Assembly (NCBI RefSeq): GCF_030818575.1
Contig: NZ_JAUTAL010000001.1
Span: forward strand, 3,038,001 to 3,102,000
Direction of reading: 5' to 3'
Length of the DNA stretch: 64,000 nucleotides
Origin: Chryseobacterium camelliae
GTDB taxonomy: Bacteria > Bacteroidota > Bacteroidia > Flavobacteriales > Weeksellaceae
The position numbers and the translations under genes were made by a program. Shown piece by piece: positions 52,001 to 60,202 of this stretch. The notes beneath the pieces are model-generated. The model ran no database searches. It was given only the letters and a program-made list of their open reading frames with translations, and was not told the origin of the DNA. The first letter of the stretch is position 1. Each line of letters opens with the position of its first letter.

Positions 52001-52452
52001 TCGGTTTTCGGATGCACACCGTAAACCGTTTTGTCTTTGTCTACCGGCTCGATAAATTCATACCGTCCGTCCTTAATGATCATCGCCTGGAAATCATTCG
52101 GAGCGAGACTGAATCGCAGGTATTTGCTTGGATCATCAATCCCGGCACCTACGTAAGAGCCTAATTGATATTGGTCTGCCAGTTCCTTTACGACAACCGG
52201 AAAGCTGTACACGGCAAACTTTTCTATTTTCCCATCTAAAGTTGGCAACGATATCGTTACAGCCTTAGCATTTCTGCCGGTTAGCTGTGCGTTTGCCAAT
52301 TGAGATTTTAATAAGGAAATGTCCAAAGAGTAATAGCCCCTGATGTCGGAGTTCCCTCTTATTTTTTCTCCTCTGAATGTCGTCGGACTCCATTGTGCAC
52401 TGGTAATCGCAAACAGAAAGAGGAAAAAGAAAGAAGTAAAAATTTTCTTCAT
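46003..52452 (-). CDS. Secreted M12B-like zinc metalloprotease with Fn3/GEVED repeats and T9SS tail
   Basis: A 2149-residue exported protein. Signal peptide (1-19); propeptide to about 195; reprolysin-type catalytic domain with HEMGHQLGANH (His344, Glu345, His348, His354) and Met-turn STIMGYAG (Met376). A beta-sandwich region (about 425-640) follows, then a tail with seven fibronectin III domains (ATVTW, YEVQVA motifs) and five GEVED domains (YCxM...YISNVTV ... WIDFNRNG ... GEVEDYAV). The C-terminal type IX sorting domain (MIYPNPVSSILNVKN...) directs export and surface attachment. It probably degrades host or polymeric proteins, with the repeats as adhesion modules (inference). The adjacent paralogue at 52615 has one Fn3 and one GEVED domain. 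Confidence 0.92.
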   Translation of the reverse strand: MKKIFTSFFFLFLFAITSAQWSPTTFRGEKIRGNSDIRGYYSLDISLLKSQLANAQLTGRNAKAVTISLPTLDGKIEKFAVYSFPVVVKELADQYQLGSYVGAGIDDPSKYLRFSLAPNDFQAMIIKDGRYEFIEPVDKDKTVYGVHPKTDKSKEGFLCSMNEDALSKEEIAKLYQNGKSFANQTTDFAKSSDKKYRTMRLAMSVTGEYTQYFGGTVAGALTAINATLTRCNGVFEKDFALHLNLQNFPGVIYTDPNTDPYSPAAQMNNWNLQLQQTLTANVGSANYDIGHLFGASGGGGNAGCIGCVCIDPTSNTSTQKGSGYTSPADGIPQGDNFDIDYVAHEMGHQLGANHTFSHSLEGTGVNVEPGSGSTIMGYAGITGANTDVQPHSDPYFHAASIGQVQTNLNSKTCDVETTITNNPPVIAALPTYNIPKGTAFVLTASATDAENDPMTYTWEEMDNASVTINKNNLGTTSTGATFRSIAPSTSPSRYFPKLSSVLAGVLNNSNNGWESVSTVARTTNFRVTVRDNSPIATQQQTQFANQQIIVGNDGPFKVTTATVYNNGATNVTWDVVNTNAAPYNAANVKIDYTTDNGLTWNVLSASTANDGNESLTFGALTVGATVKIRVSAINNVFYAIGNATVAALANCTSAAPTGVTVSAITQTQATVTWSAASGATYIVRYRTVGSTTWTQVNAATNSITLTNLTDGVQYEVQVANVCSGTTGNFSASTTFTTLGLTYCSMQSSNFNDEYISNVTVTPNGAAVMSNPSSGSTYTDYSNTPSALVNLVIGSANNTVSVSKFWTGTTYSEAVGVWIDFNRNGVFESSEQVMNSAASTTTPVTATFSVPAGAYNGPATTKMRVALQFSSSPVMCTSFTYGEVEDYAVKLVQPIACSTNAPLNLTVNNITATSAYVMWDPAANATYILQYRQVGTTTWTTVPLTVNSYTINNLTEQTQYEVQVAYVCSGTTGTYTTPYQFSTPAVNYCSITSGNNSNGYISNVTVAPTNSYIMSNTTGANSYTNYSANANNLVTLVRSSTNNTISVSKSWLTTTTSSLAVGAWIDFNRNGIFETSERVLSSTANTTTPITNTFTVPATSYNGPLTLRMRVIVSTSTINDPCVNITNGEIEDYAVKIVDLQPCTTAAPSPVTIANVTAASATVSWLSATGATYALRYRTGTGAWTTISPATNPYTILNLNAQTTYEVQVATICSGTQGAWSTSVNFTTPASTYCNSGTATVTDGYINNITVSGTNTPAMSNNSGPSTYTDYSNDATKTITLARNSTNNTLSVGRTILSSTYSTYAWIDFNGDGIFNNNPSTTAGGERIMNLGYSSTTPVTATFSVPANAYTGSNKVKMRVIVYYLTPTDACSPLTSNGEVEDYQVKFVDIQPCTTAPPTGIVMSNIAATTATVSWISSTGATYLVRWRTTNPVGTWNVSPTPINGNSYNITGLTEQTAYEVQVATICGGTQGAWSSSIPFTTTPITYCNMTGTGTTDFISNVTVTPVNLGIPAMTNTSVQTNYISYTTPSTLVTLDIGSTGNKLSVAKGWSAATQSDAVSAWIDFNRNGIFETSEQIMASSASTTTPVTALFNVPATAYSGPLTTTMRVVLKRSSAPVMCQVATNGEVEDYAVRLRPCSTATPGTPTFTVTHNTATVTWTGATNNVTYLVQYRVSGTTAWTNIYASTLIGNVPLTITGLTPATTYDVQISAVCSNTAGTPTAITTFTTRCDPTPPNVTISNITPTTAVVTWAPVAASSSYVLRYRVVGSTQWIDVTTIPTTPGNTYTLTNLSPYTTYEVQVANKCNGETTINPYSNPKVFTTERTCELPPPGLTITNLTPTTATVVWDPFPGATYILRYRKVGIPSWTTVTVSTNTYTIQGLTELTKYEMQVANVCSGTPGNYTPPYFFTTPTVIYCQMSSSGSTGAYISKVTVTPNGKNQMENASAASNYTDYTGDSTKFIELIQGSTNNQISIDKNLAGGAKAGVAVWIDFNRNGYFDINERILVSGANTDTTVSGTFTVPSDAFISLTDYKYVVMRVAMQKDGIPVNCTSFATGEVEDYTVRISKLPVPNPLDQTQIMIYPNPVSSILNVKNISKKANYKIYSAAGQLISRGIILNNKIDVSKLINGVYVIDIDDNGTTAQKKFIKE

Positions 52453-52479
52453 AACTTTCTCAATATTATATTAATCGTA

Positions 52480-52487
52480 CAAATCTA
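52480..52487 (-). promoter_or_regulatory. -7 element of the large metalloprotease gene
   Basis: TAGATTTG on the minus strand, 28-35 bases before the start at 52452; no good -33 box. Confidence 0.45.
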
Positions 52488-52565
52488 ATCATTTTTTATT
52501 ATTATCTTATGAGTTCAAGTATTTTTTTTATATAAAACTAATGATAACGTATTTTCCATTCAAAA

Positions 52566-52598
52566 TAAAAAATCCCCGGTTAAAAGCCGGGGATTTTT
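52566..52598 (-). terminator. Terminator of the 992-residue metalloprotease gene
   Basis: AAAAATCCCCGG-TTAAAAG-CCGGGGATTTTT; symmetric, so active on both strands. Its presence shows the two protease genes are separate transcription units. Confidence 0.88.
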
Positions 52599-52614
52599 AT
52601 CAAAATAAAGGATT

Positions 52615-55593
52615 TTATTTTTTAATGAACTTAGATCTGAAAAGATCCTTGTCTTTATCTTCAATCGATATAATATATCCACCTTTAATCAGTTCAGCAA
52701 CATTAATTTTACCGCCGTTAATATTTCCTTGTTGGATCAGTTGTCCTGCCGCGCTATATATTTTATAGGTAGCTTTATCCGAAACCTTGGTTACGTTCAG
52801 GACATCGGAAACAGGATTAGGGTAAATATTAATTCCGCTGTTTGCAATTACTTCAGATGTTCCAAGCGTAGTCGCTATGATAACATTATAATCTTCCGCT
52901 TCACCATAACCGATTGCCCCGCAACCTGCATACGTAGATCCTAGAGATAATCCCGCCTGAGCCTGTCCCCCGTAATACAGGATGACCCTCATTCTCAGTG
53001 GCTGATTGGTAATGGTCGTGGAAGGCACTGTAAATGTCCCTGTAATTGGTCCTGTAGGAAGGTTTACCGGATAATTGAATATCCTTTCTGAAGCCTCGAA
53101 TACACCATTCTTATTATAATCAATGAAAACAGCAGCAGTATCATAATCCGCATTTGTTATAGTCATTGAAAATGTATAGGTATTGTTGGCTGTCAGGTTA
53201 GGCTGAAGCGCTGTATTCGCAGTATAATCTGAATAAGCAGATGGTCCTGATGAATTGCTCATCAGCACTGCTCCCGTACTGCTGGTCAAAGTTACATTAG
53301 AAATATATTCATACTGTGGTGCAGTGTTGGTAACAGCCACTGTACAATAAGTAGGATTCAGCGTTGAGAAAACGGTACTTGCTGAAAAAGAGCCCTGAGT
53401 TCCACAAACTGAAGCTACCTGCACTTCATATGTTGCATTGGATATAATATTGGTAAGATTAACAGTAGTAGCCGTCGTAGTAGTCTGTTGCCATGTAGTA
53501 TCTGAAGTTCTCTTATATCGGATGACATAAGAAACTGCTCCGCTCACCGGTGCCCAGTTTACAGTTCCTCCGGTATTGGTTATGTTATCAACATAAACTC
53601 CGGTAACTGCATTTCCGCAACCTACCTGGGTTGTCACCATTACTTTTTTTACCGCATAAAATATATTTCCGATGGATGAAACTCTTACTATAACAAACTG
53701 TCCGTTTAATGAAGCCGGCATATTAATGCTTTCCGTTCCGTCGTTGGCCGTTGTGGCAATAATGGTAGTCCAGTTTACACCATTATCTGTTGAGTAGTCC
53801 AGTTTAACATTAGCTGAATTGTATGGTGCGCCACTGGTGTTAGCTACATCCCATGTTAAAGTATTGCTGACATTTGAGAACAAATAATTACCTGCATTAA
53901 TTCTGAAAGGCCCGTCTCCGCCTACAGTGATATTCTGCTCTGCAAATTGAGTCTGTTGCTGTGTGGAGGTCGGGTTGTTATCTCTTACCGTTACGGCAAA
54001 TTTCATATTTCTTGCCACCTGAGGAGTAGACTCCCAGGTATTCAGGGAATTGTCTAATACTCCTGCTATTACGGAAGATAACTTAGGAAAATACCGAGTT
54101 GGGCTGGTTGTTGGGGCTATAGACCTGAACGCCGCGCCATAAGTAGTTGTTCCTATGTTATTTTTATTAATTGTCTGCGCACTGGTGAGACCGCTGTCAA
54201 CCTGTTCCCATGTGTAAGTAAGCGGGTCATTCTCAGCATCAGTTGCAGAAGCTGTTAAAACGAATGCTGTACCTTTAGGAATGGTGTATGACGGCAAAGC
54301 TGCAATTACAGGAGGGGTATTCGTGATTGTTGTTTCAACATCACAGGTCCTGACATTCAGGTTATTCTGAACCTGTGTAATACTCGCTTTATGAAAGTAA
54401 GCATCAGAATTTGCCTGAACATCTGTATTGGCCCCGGTAATACCTGCATATCCCATAATGGTAGATCCTGAACCCGGTTCAACATTTACGCCGGATCCCT
54501 CAATTGCATGAGAGAATGTATGGTTTGCCCCCAACTGGTGCCCAAGCTCATGGGCAACATAATCAATATCAAAGGTATCTCCCTGAGGAATACCATTTGC
54601 CGGAGAGGTGTATCCCGATCCTTTACCTTTTGGCACGGCGGTAGAAGGATTGATACATACACATCCTATACATCCTGCATTTCCTCCGCCTCCGGAAGCA
54701 CCAAACAAATGTCCGACATCATAATTGGCATTTCCTACATTAGCCGTTAATGTCTGCTGAAGTTCCAGATTCCATGCCCCGGCAGCTCCTGTAGCTGCGT
54801 CAGAATAAGGATCCGAAGCTGCATCCGTATAAATAACGTTGGTATAATTCTGTATATTAAGGTGCAATGCAAAATCTTTTTCAAAGACACCGTTCACTCT
54901 GGTCATCGTAGCATTAACTGCTGCTAAAGCACCAGGAACGGTACCTCCGTGAAAAGCAGTATATTCACCGGTAACAGACATTACCAGGCGCATGGTTCTG
55001 TATTTTTTATCTGACATTTTTGAAAAGTCAGTCGGCTGATTGCTGAAAGACTGCCCTTTTTGCAAAAGTTCTTCTATCTGTTCCTTTGCCGCAGGACTTT
55101 CTTCTGTACTACAGATAAAGCTTTTCCCGCCGGTAGGTTTGGATTTTGCATGAACTTCGTAAATGGTTTTGTCGGAGTTGGAAGGCTCAATAAATTCATA
55201 TTCACCTCCTTTGATAATCATAGACTGAAGATCATTTGGCGATACTGAAAATCTTAAGAATTTTGAAGGATCGTCAATACCTACTCCCACATAAGAGCCC
55301 AGATGATACTGATCTGCCAGTTCTTTTACCATAACAGGAAAACTGTACACTGCAAAACGTTCCATTTTCCCTCTCATGGTCGGCAATGAGATTTCAACGG
55401 CTTTTGCATTTGGTCCGGTTTCCTGAGCATTTTCAAGTTGTGACCTGAGCCTGTTGAGATCCAACTTGTAATAAGCGTTGTTTGAAAGAGAAACCTCAGA
55501 GACATTCCTCTTAGCTATAGCTGCAGGAGTCCACTGAGCAAGCGCACTACTCCCTATGAAGCTACACAATAAACCAGTAATAAGTTTTTTCAT
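52615..55593 (-). CDS. Secreted M12B-like zinc metalloprotease with GEVED domain and T9SS tail
   Basis: A 992-residue paralogue of the gene downstream. The parts are: signal peptide (1-19), propeptide, catalytic domain with HELGHQLGANH (His348, Glu349, His352, His358) and STIMGYAGITG, the same Cys-rich GNAGCIGCVCI loop, a beta-sandwich, one fibronectin III domain, one GEVED domain (FIDYNKNGVFE ... YGEAEDYNV) and a type IX sorting domain (INIYPNPVSDVLNV). It differs from the neighbour mainly in lacking the repeat expansion. It has its own promoter and terminator. Confidence 0.92.
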   Translation of the reverse strand: MKKLITGLLCSFIGSSALAQWTPAAIAKRNVSEVSLSNNAYYKLDLNRLRSQLENAQETGPNAKAVEISLPTMRGKMERFAVYSFPVMVKELADQYHLGSYVGVGIDDPSKFLRFSVSPNDLQSMIIKGGEYEFIEPSNSDKTIYEVHAKSKPTGGKSFICSTEESPAAKEQIEELLQKGQSFSNQPTDFSKMSDKKYRTMRLVMSVTGEYTAFHGGTVPGALAAVNATMTRVNGVFEKDFALHLNIQNYTNVIYTDAASDPYSDAATGAAGAWNLELQQTLTANVGNANYDVGHLFGASGGGGNAGCIGCVCINPSTAVPKGKGSGYTSPANGIPQGDTFDIDYVAHELGHQLGANHTFSHAIEGSGVNVEPGSGSTIMGYAGITGANTDVQANSDAYFHKASITQVQNNLNVRTCDVETTITNTPPVIAALPSYTIPKGTAFVLTASATDAENDPLTYTWEQVDSGLTSAQTINKNNIGTTTYGAAFRSIAPTTSPTRYFPKLSSVIAGVLDNSLNTWESTPQVARNMKFAVTVRDNNPTSTQQQTQFAEQNITVGGDGPFRINAGNYLFSNVSNTLTWDVANTSGAPYNSANVKLDYSTDNGVNWTTIIATTANDGTESINMPASLNGQFVIVRVSSIGNIFYAVKKVMVTTQVGCGNAVTGVYVDNITNTGGTVNWAPVSGAVSYVIRYKRTSDTTWQQTTTTATTVNLTNIISNATYEVQVASVCGTQGSFSASTVFSTLNPTYCTVAVTNTAPQYEYISNVTLTSSTGAVLMSNSSGPSAYSDYTANTALQPNLTANNTYTFSMTITNADYDTAAVFIDYNKNGVFEASERIFNYPVNLPTGPITGTFTVPSTTITNQPLRMRVILYYGGQAQAGLSLGSTYAGCGAIGYGEAEDYNVIIATTLGTSEVIANSGINIYPNPVSDVLNVTKVSDKATYKIYSAAGQLIQQGNINGGKINVAELIKGGYIISIEDKDKDLFRSKFIKK

Positions 55594-55633
55594 TTAAATT
55601 TTTATGAATTATTTATGAATTATTTGATAACTC

Positions 55634-55663
55634 CAAATATAAATATTTATGCTTTGTTATCAA
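55634..55663 (-). promoter_or_regulatory. Promoter of the 992-residue metalloprotease gene
   Basis: TTG (55661-55663), 19 bases, TATATTTG (55634-55641) on the minus strand, about 40 bases before the start. Confidence 0.7.
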
Positions 55664-55888
55664 GGATAAAATCAGTTATATTATGTTAAATTTAAAATTA
55701 TACTTAAAATTATACAAGATATACTTGATCTAAACCAAATAATTACAGTAAACAATCCCTAAAATCCAGTACTTTTTATGTACCGTTCACAAATGTGTTT
55801 TCAGAATATAATACGAATATGATATTATAGCTGAACAGGAGCAGCCGTATGAAAGCTTGGGTTTCCGCCCTGTGATTTAAAATGATCC

Positions 55889-56560
55889 TTAAAACTTATA
55901 CGCAATATTCCACGCAAATCCCATGGTAAATTTAGAGGAACTTTTTCCGAAGCCGGGAACAATCATCGGCTGGATATCATCCTGTTTGGTAGTATAAGCC
56001 AGGTATTTAGGCTGAAGGTTGACGTCAATATAAAAGTTGGATTCAAATAGCTGTACACGACCGCCTAATACGCCCTCCAGCCAGAATGAAGACTGAGTGG
56101 AAGCGGGAAAAGCTACGGAAGAATTGCTGCCTCCGTACCCTCTTACCGGTACGGCCATATATTCCTGGGTGTAGAAAGATCCGGCCAGCTTTCCGCCGGC
56201 ATAAAACCCATTGAAAGGATTCTCGCTGTCTTTAGCCAGCATATAAAATGCTCCCAGCTTTACGAATGGACCGTTGGCTTTACCATCATAACTGTTTTTC
56301 GTATAGATATTCGATTCGAAACCAGCTTCGGCAATGGCATGAATATCTCCTTTTATCCTTGATGAAATAAACCCCTGATATACCTTCCGGTCTGAAAAGA
56401 AAGAAACTCCGGCATTTAGAAGGTCAAACCCCACCATGAAGTTAGGTTCGTACTTCCATTTTTCCTTTTCTGCTTTTGCAGGTGCTGTCTGTTTATTCTG
56501 CGAAAGGCAAAATAGGCTCAAGACACTAAAAAAGAAGGTAAAGAATTGTTTTGTCTTCAT
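55889..56560 (-). CDS. DUF6048-type outer-membrane beta-barrel protein
   Basis: A 223-residue exported protein (signal about 1-20) made of short amphipathic strands with alternating aromatic residues, ending in Phe (GFAWNIAYKF) as many outer-membrane barrels do. Its place directly after a DUF6452 lipoprotein gene, overlapping it by 35 bases, matches the DUF6452-DUF6048 pair common beside rlmD in flavobacteria. The function is unknown; the pair may act together in the outer membrane. Confidence 0.7.
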   Translation of the reverse strand: MKTKQFFTFFFSVLSLFCLSQNKQTAPAKAEKEKWKYEPNFMVGFDLLNAGVSFFSDRKVYQGFISSRIKGDIHAIAEAGFESNIYTKNSYDGKANGPFVKLGAFYMLAKDSENPFNGFYAGGKLAGSFYTQEYMAVPVRGYGGSNSSVAFPASTQSSFWLEGVLGGRVQLFESNFYIDVNLQPKYLAYTTKQDDIQPMIVPGFGKSSSKFTMGFAWNIAYKF

Positions 56561-57002
56561 TCTCTATAAAGTTTTGACCGGCTTCAAGCTTCAGTACCGG
56601 ATTGGGATTGGTTAATTGGGCGTCCAGGTTTTCGTAGTTCTTTTTAATTCCGCATCCAGGCGATACATAAGTGGATCTGGTGGTGTAGCTTACTCTCACT
56701 TTCGATTCTGCCCCTTTATCTGATAACCTGAAATAGACATCGGTATACGGAGCATCATCAACCCTAAGAGGAATCAGCCGGGAATTGATGTTAGTCTGTT
56801 TTCCCAGCTGTACTTTACCCGATCCGTAATCAACCGCTACATACAGCGAGTCCAGTGTTCTTGGCAGACCTGAACTTTCTCTTTTAAAGGATACTTTCAT
56901 TCTTGGAGTACCTTCCCCGCTTTCACAGATATCATCATCCCCGCCACAGGAAAAAACCAGGCCGAGGATAAGGGTCAACAGAAAAATTTTAAGGTATTTC
57001 AT
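56526..57002 (-). CDS. DUF6452 family lipoprotein
   Basis: A 158-residue lipoprotein with signal and lipobox LVFSC (Cys19) followed by GGDDDI, an acidic stretch often taken as a surface-export signal in Bacteroidetes. The rest is a beta-rich domain with Cys26 and Cys at GCGIKKNY. It overlaps the downstream DUF6048 gene and lies just after rlmD. A full consensus promoter (57019-57050) sits in the end of rlmD. Confidence 0.75.
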   Translation of the reverse strand: MKYLKIFLLTLILGLVFSCGGDDDICESGEGTPRMKVSFKRESSGLPRTLDSLYVAVDYGSGKVQLGKQTNINSRLIPLRVDDAPYTDVYFRLSDKGAESKVRVSYTTRSTYVSPGCGIKKNYENLDAQLTNPNPVLKLEAGQNFIENEDKTILYLLF

Positions 57003-57018
57003 AGGTATAGGGTGGGTT

Positions 57019-57050
57019 CAAATTTACATCTGTTATTTTTTGATCAGCAA
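57019..57050 (-). promoter_or_regulatory. Promoter of the DUF6452-DUF6048 pair
   Basis: TTG (57048-57050), 21 bases, TAAATTTG (57019-57026) on the minus strand. The upstream box lies inside the last codons of rlmD. Confidence 0.6.
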
Positions 57051-58445
57051 GGCAATATTCTCCACATGATGGGTTTGCGGGAACATATCTACCGGTAAAA
57101 TTTTTACTACGGTATACTGTTCTTTCATCAAGGCAAGATCCCTTGCCTGCGTTGCGGAATTACAGCTTACATAAACTATTTTATCCGGTGAAAGCTTTAA
57201 TATCTGTTCCACCACCTTCTGGTGCATACCGTCTCTTGGCGGATCCGTAATCAGGACATCCGCTTTTGGGTGGTTGGCAAGGAATTCATCATTGAAAACA
57301 TCTTTCATATCTCCGCAATAAAACGTACAATTGGTAAGGCCATTCAGTTCGGCATGCTCAACCGCTGCATCTATTGCTTCCTGTACGGATTCTATCCCGA
57401 TAACCTGCTTGGCCCTTCTGGCAACATACTGGGCAATGGTTCCGGTTCCGGTGTAAAGATCATATACCACTTCATCCCCTTTCAGGTCTGCAAACTCCAA
57501 AGTTTTACGGTAGAGTTCAAGGGCCTGTTTGTAATTGGTCTGAAAGAAAGATTTCGGACCGATCTTAAACCTAAGCCCATCCATTTCTTCCATTAAGAAG
57601 CCTTCTCCGTGGTATACATGGATATCAAGGTCGTAAATGGAATCATTCGGTTTGGGATTAATGGCATACACCAATGTTTTGATCTGAGGGAAAGTTTCCA
57701 GCAGGAATCCAAAAAGCTTTTCCCTGTTTTCCTTTTCTTCCCTGTAGAGCTGGAAAAGTACCATCCATTCTCCTGCAGAGTTTTGCCTCATCATTAGGGT
57801 ACGTAAAAAGCCTTCATGGTTCCTCACATCGAAGAAATCCAGCCCGTTATTGCTGGCATATTCCCTTACAGCCAGACGTATTGTGTTGGAGGGATCTTCC
57901 TGAAGGAAGCACTCTTTAAGATCAAGGATTTTGCTCCACATCCCTGGAATATGGAAGCCAAGAGCATCCCGGCTGCCGAAATTTTCTTCGGAACTGATTT
58001 CATACTGAGTAAGCCATCTTGCATTGGAAAAAGAGAATTCCATTTTATTCCTGTAATAATATTCCTCTGCAGAACCGAGGATAGGAACCGTTTCAAAATC
58101 ATCGATACCACCAATTCTTTTGATATTATTATATACTTCCGCCTGCTTGAAGTCCAGCTGCTTTTCATAACTCATATTCTGCCACTTGCAGCCGCCACAA
58201 ACTCCAAAATGGATGCATTTCGGATCTACTCTGTACGGCGATTTCTCCAGGATATCCACAGCTTCAGCTTCATAATATTTGGACTTTGATTTTTTCACTC
58301 TTGCATTAACAACATCCCCTGGTATAGCACCGGATACAAGCACAGTTTTCCCGTCTTCCGTTTTTCCGATAGCCACGCCTTTGGCTCCTGCATTTAAAAG
58401 CTTTATATTTTCAAGGATAATATTCCTGTTCTTCTTCTTTTTCAT
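57033..58445 (-). CDS. rlmD: 23S rRNA (uracil-1939-C5)-methyltransferase RlmD
   Basis: Transfers methyl from S-adenosylmethionine to uracil in 23S rRNA. I take the start at 58445 (MKKKKNRNIILENIKLLNAG), because the longer frame to 58496 runs through a likely promoter (-7 TATTTTTG at 58486-58493); this gives about 470 residues. An N-terminal TRAM domain, an iron-sulfur cluster motif C-x5-C-x2-C in CIHFGVCGGCKWQ with a fourth Cys in LKECFLQ, and the catalytic YVSCNSATQARDL Cys are visible, with TDPPRDGMH. It is monocistronic. Confidence 0.93.
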   Translation of the reverse strand: MKKKKNRNIILENIKLLNAGAKGVAIGKTEDGKTVLVSGAIPGDVVNARVKKSKSKYYEAEAVDILEKSPYRVDPKCIHFGVCGGCKWQNMSYEKQLDFKQAEVYNNIKRIGGIDDFETVPILGSAEEYYYRNKMEFSFSNARWLTQYEISSEENFGSRDALGFHIPGMWSKILDLKECFLQEDPSNTIRLAVREYASNNGLDFFDVRNHEGFLRTLMMRQNSAGEWMVLFQLYREEKENREKLFGFLLETFPQIKTLVYAINPKPNDSIYDLDIHVYHGEGFLMEEMDGLRFKIGPKSFFQTNYKQALELYRKTLEFADLKGDEVVYDLYTGTGTIAQYVARRAKQVIGIESVQEAIDAAVEHAELNGLTNCTFYCGDMKDVFNDEFLANHPKADVLITDPPRDGMHQKVVEQILKLSPDKIVYVSCNSATQARDLALMKEQYTVVKILPVDMFPQTHHVENIALLIKK

Positions 58446-58498
58446 TCTGATAAGTATAACGATGAAACCCCACGGTTTCGCATTGCAAAAATACAATA

Positions 58499-58530
58499 AA
58501 AAAAACCTTATCCGTAGACAAGGTTTTTAA
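58499..58530 (-). terminator. Terminator of the thioredoxin-like lipoprotein gene
   Basis: AAAAACCTT ... AAGGTTTTT with a 10-base loop, on the minus strand just upstream of the rlmD promoter element. Confidence 0.75.
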
Positions 58531-58546
58531 TCTGTTTCTAAATTGA

Positions 58547-60067
58547 TTATTTTGTCTGGGCCGGCTGAGGATTGGCCTGTTGTGCGGCGGCATTATTTCC
58601 CACCTGCAGCTGTACCCTCGGATCTACTCTCGGCGCACTAAGCCCTGTGAGTTTATCCAATATGGTTACAAGCTCCTGCTCGCCAAGATTTACGTATGGT
58701 TTGCTGGCAATCTTCCCGTCTTTGTCTACAATAACAAATGATGGCAACCTGAATCCGTAAATACCGTATTTTTTAGCAATATCTGAATTCAGTCCGCCTT
58801 CAGCATAGACATTGATACCATTAATTCCTTTCAACAGAGCATTGCTGGTTTTTACGAACTGGTCTTTGGTATCGTCCATATTCACAAATACAAAGTTCAT
58901 TTTAGATTTGTAAAAGTTAACAACCTCCTTTAACACGGGTACTGTTCCTTCTGCAATATACGGGTTCCATGAAGCATAGAACATCATTAGGTACGGCTTT
59001 CCTTTGTTTTCAGAAAGGCTGTATTTTTTTCCATCCTGTTTTACCAGTGAAGCATCAGGAGCAGCATCACCCACTTTTACTCCTTTCATGGCCAGCTGAA
59101 GTCTGTTAAGATCCTGCTTAAGCCCTGAATCTTTGATATCCTCATCAATAATCTTTCTTACTTTCGCCAGTGATTTATCGGTAAGCATCTGATTTTGAAG
59201 ATCTGACTGCGTCATCACAAATGCAAGAAGGTAATCTTTAGTAGACTGCGGCATATCTTTTTTGTCTTTCAGGAACTGGCTGAACAACTCAGAAGTGGTA
59301 ACATCTGTTTTTCCTTTGGCTTTGGCTTCCGCATATTTCTGGAAGTCCGGGCTCATTTTAGTCAGCAGATAACTTCTGTAAGCAGGGCTTTCTTTGATCA
59401 TGTCATCTTTGTTGGCCTGAAGCTTATCTTCATAATCCGTGAATGCTTTGGTTACCTTGAAAGAAGGATTGCCCATCTGCTTGTGGCTCATCTCATATTG
59501 CGTCATAATGGTAAGCAAAGTACTGGCAATGTCATTTTTCTTCCATTCCACCACTCCGTTATCCGGATTGAACTTCTTAACATTCTCATCAATATTTTTG
59601 TTGATATCTGATTCTATTTTCTGGATGCCCTTAAGGAAGGTTTTTTCATCCTTCATCATCAGGTCATTGATATTGATGGTCTGGGCATAGGTCCCCAGGT
59701 ATTTCTGAGTCGCTGTAAAAAAGTCATTATTTTTCTTAGCATCCCCTGTAACCACATATTCTGTAGGGAAAGTCATCCCGTTACCGGAAATATCAAGAGT
59801 CTCCCCTCCTTTAAGATAAATAACATTTTGCTTGCCTCCGTAGGAAATCACATACATCCCGCTTTTAGGAGCTTCAAAACTTCCTGAGAAGTTTCCGTTT
59901 TTATCTACTCCCAAATTTACTGCAGGCAGCATAGAAATATTGGTAGGATCTATGAATTCAATTCTTTCCAATGGAGATCCTCCGGTAATTTTTCCTTTTA
60001 CTTCAACTTTTTTAGAGCAAGACATTGCAAAGACTGCAATGATAAACAATAAAAGATATTTTTTCAT
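58547..60067 (-). CDS. TlpA-like thioredoxin-fold lipoprotein lacking CxxC
   Basis: About 506 residues from the start at 60067 (MKKYLLLFIIAVFAMSCSKK), with lipobox and Cys at 17. An in-frame extension to 60112 is excluded by a promoter (60086-60113). The N-terminal DUF4369-like beta domain and a long helical middle lead to a C-terminal thioredoxin domain (VGDAAPDASLVKQDGKKYSL). At the usual WCxxC position it reads YASWNPYIAEG: Asn and Tyr replace both cysteines, so it cannot be a normal disulfide reductase. The tail is Gln/Ala/Pro-rich. Bacteroidetes TlpA-like lipoproteins often act in envelope processes; the role here is open. Confidence 0.82.
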   Translation of the reverse strand: MKKYLLLFIIAVFAMSCSKKVEVKGKITGGSPLERIEFIDPTNISMLPAVNLGVDKNGNFSGSFEAPKSGMYVISYGGKQNVIYLKGGETLDISGNGMTFPTEYVVTGDAKKNNDFFTATQKYLGTYAQTININDLMMKDEKTFLKGIQKIESDINKNIDENVKKFNPDNGVVEWKKNDIASTLLTIMTQYEMSHKQMGNPSFKVTKAFTDYEDKLQANKDDMIKESPAYRSYLLTKMSPDFQKYAEAKAKGKTDVTTSELFSQFLKDKKDMPQSTKDYLLAFVMTQSDLQNQMLTDKSLAKVRKIIDEDIKDSGLKQDLNRLQLAMKGVKVGDAAPDASLVKQDGKKYSLSENKGKPYLMMFYASWNPYIAEGTVPVLKEVVNFYKSKMNFVFVNMDDTKDQFVKTSNALLKGINGINVYAEGGLNSDIAKKYGIYGFRLPSFVIVDKDGKIASKPYVNLGEQELVTILDKLTGLSAPRVDPRVQLQVGNNAAAQQANPQPAQTK

Positions 60068-60085
60068 TTCAATTTTATAATTACG

Positions 60086-60113
60086 CAAAAATAAGTTTTT
60101 CAATATACTCAAT
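60086..60113 (-). promoter_or_regulatory. Promoter of the thioredoxin-like lipoprotein gene
   Basis: TTG (60111-60113), 17 bases, TATTTTTG (60086-60093) on the minus strand, about 20 bases before the start at 60067. Confidence 0.55.
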
Positions 60114-60147
60114 ACAACTAAAAAATGCTTTTATGAAAGATTTAACT

Positions 60148-60182
60148 AAAAAATCGCCATCCTGTGAGGAGACGATTTTTTG
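60148..60182 (-). terminator. Terminator of the sdhCAB operon
   Basis: AAAAAATCG ... CGATTTTTT with an inner TCCT-GTG-AGGA stem, after sdhB. Confidence 0.8.
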
Positions 60183-60202
60183 TTGTATTGAAAAGATTAA
60201 TT

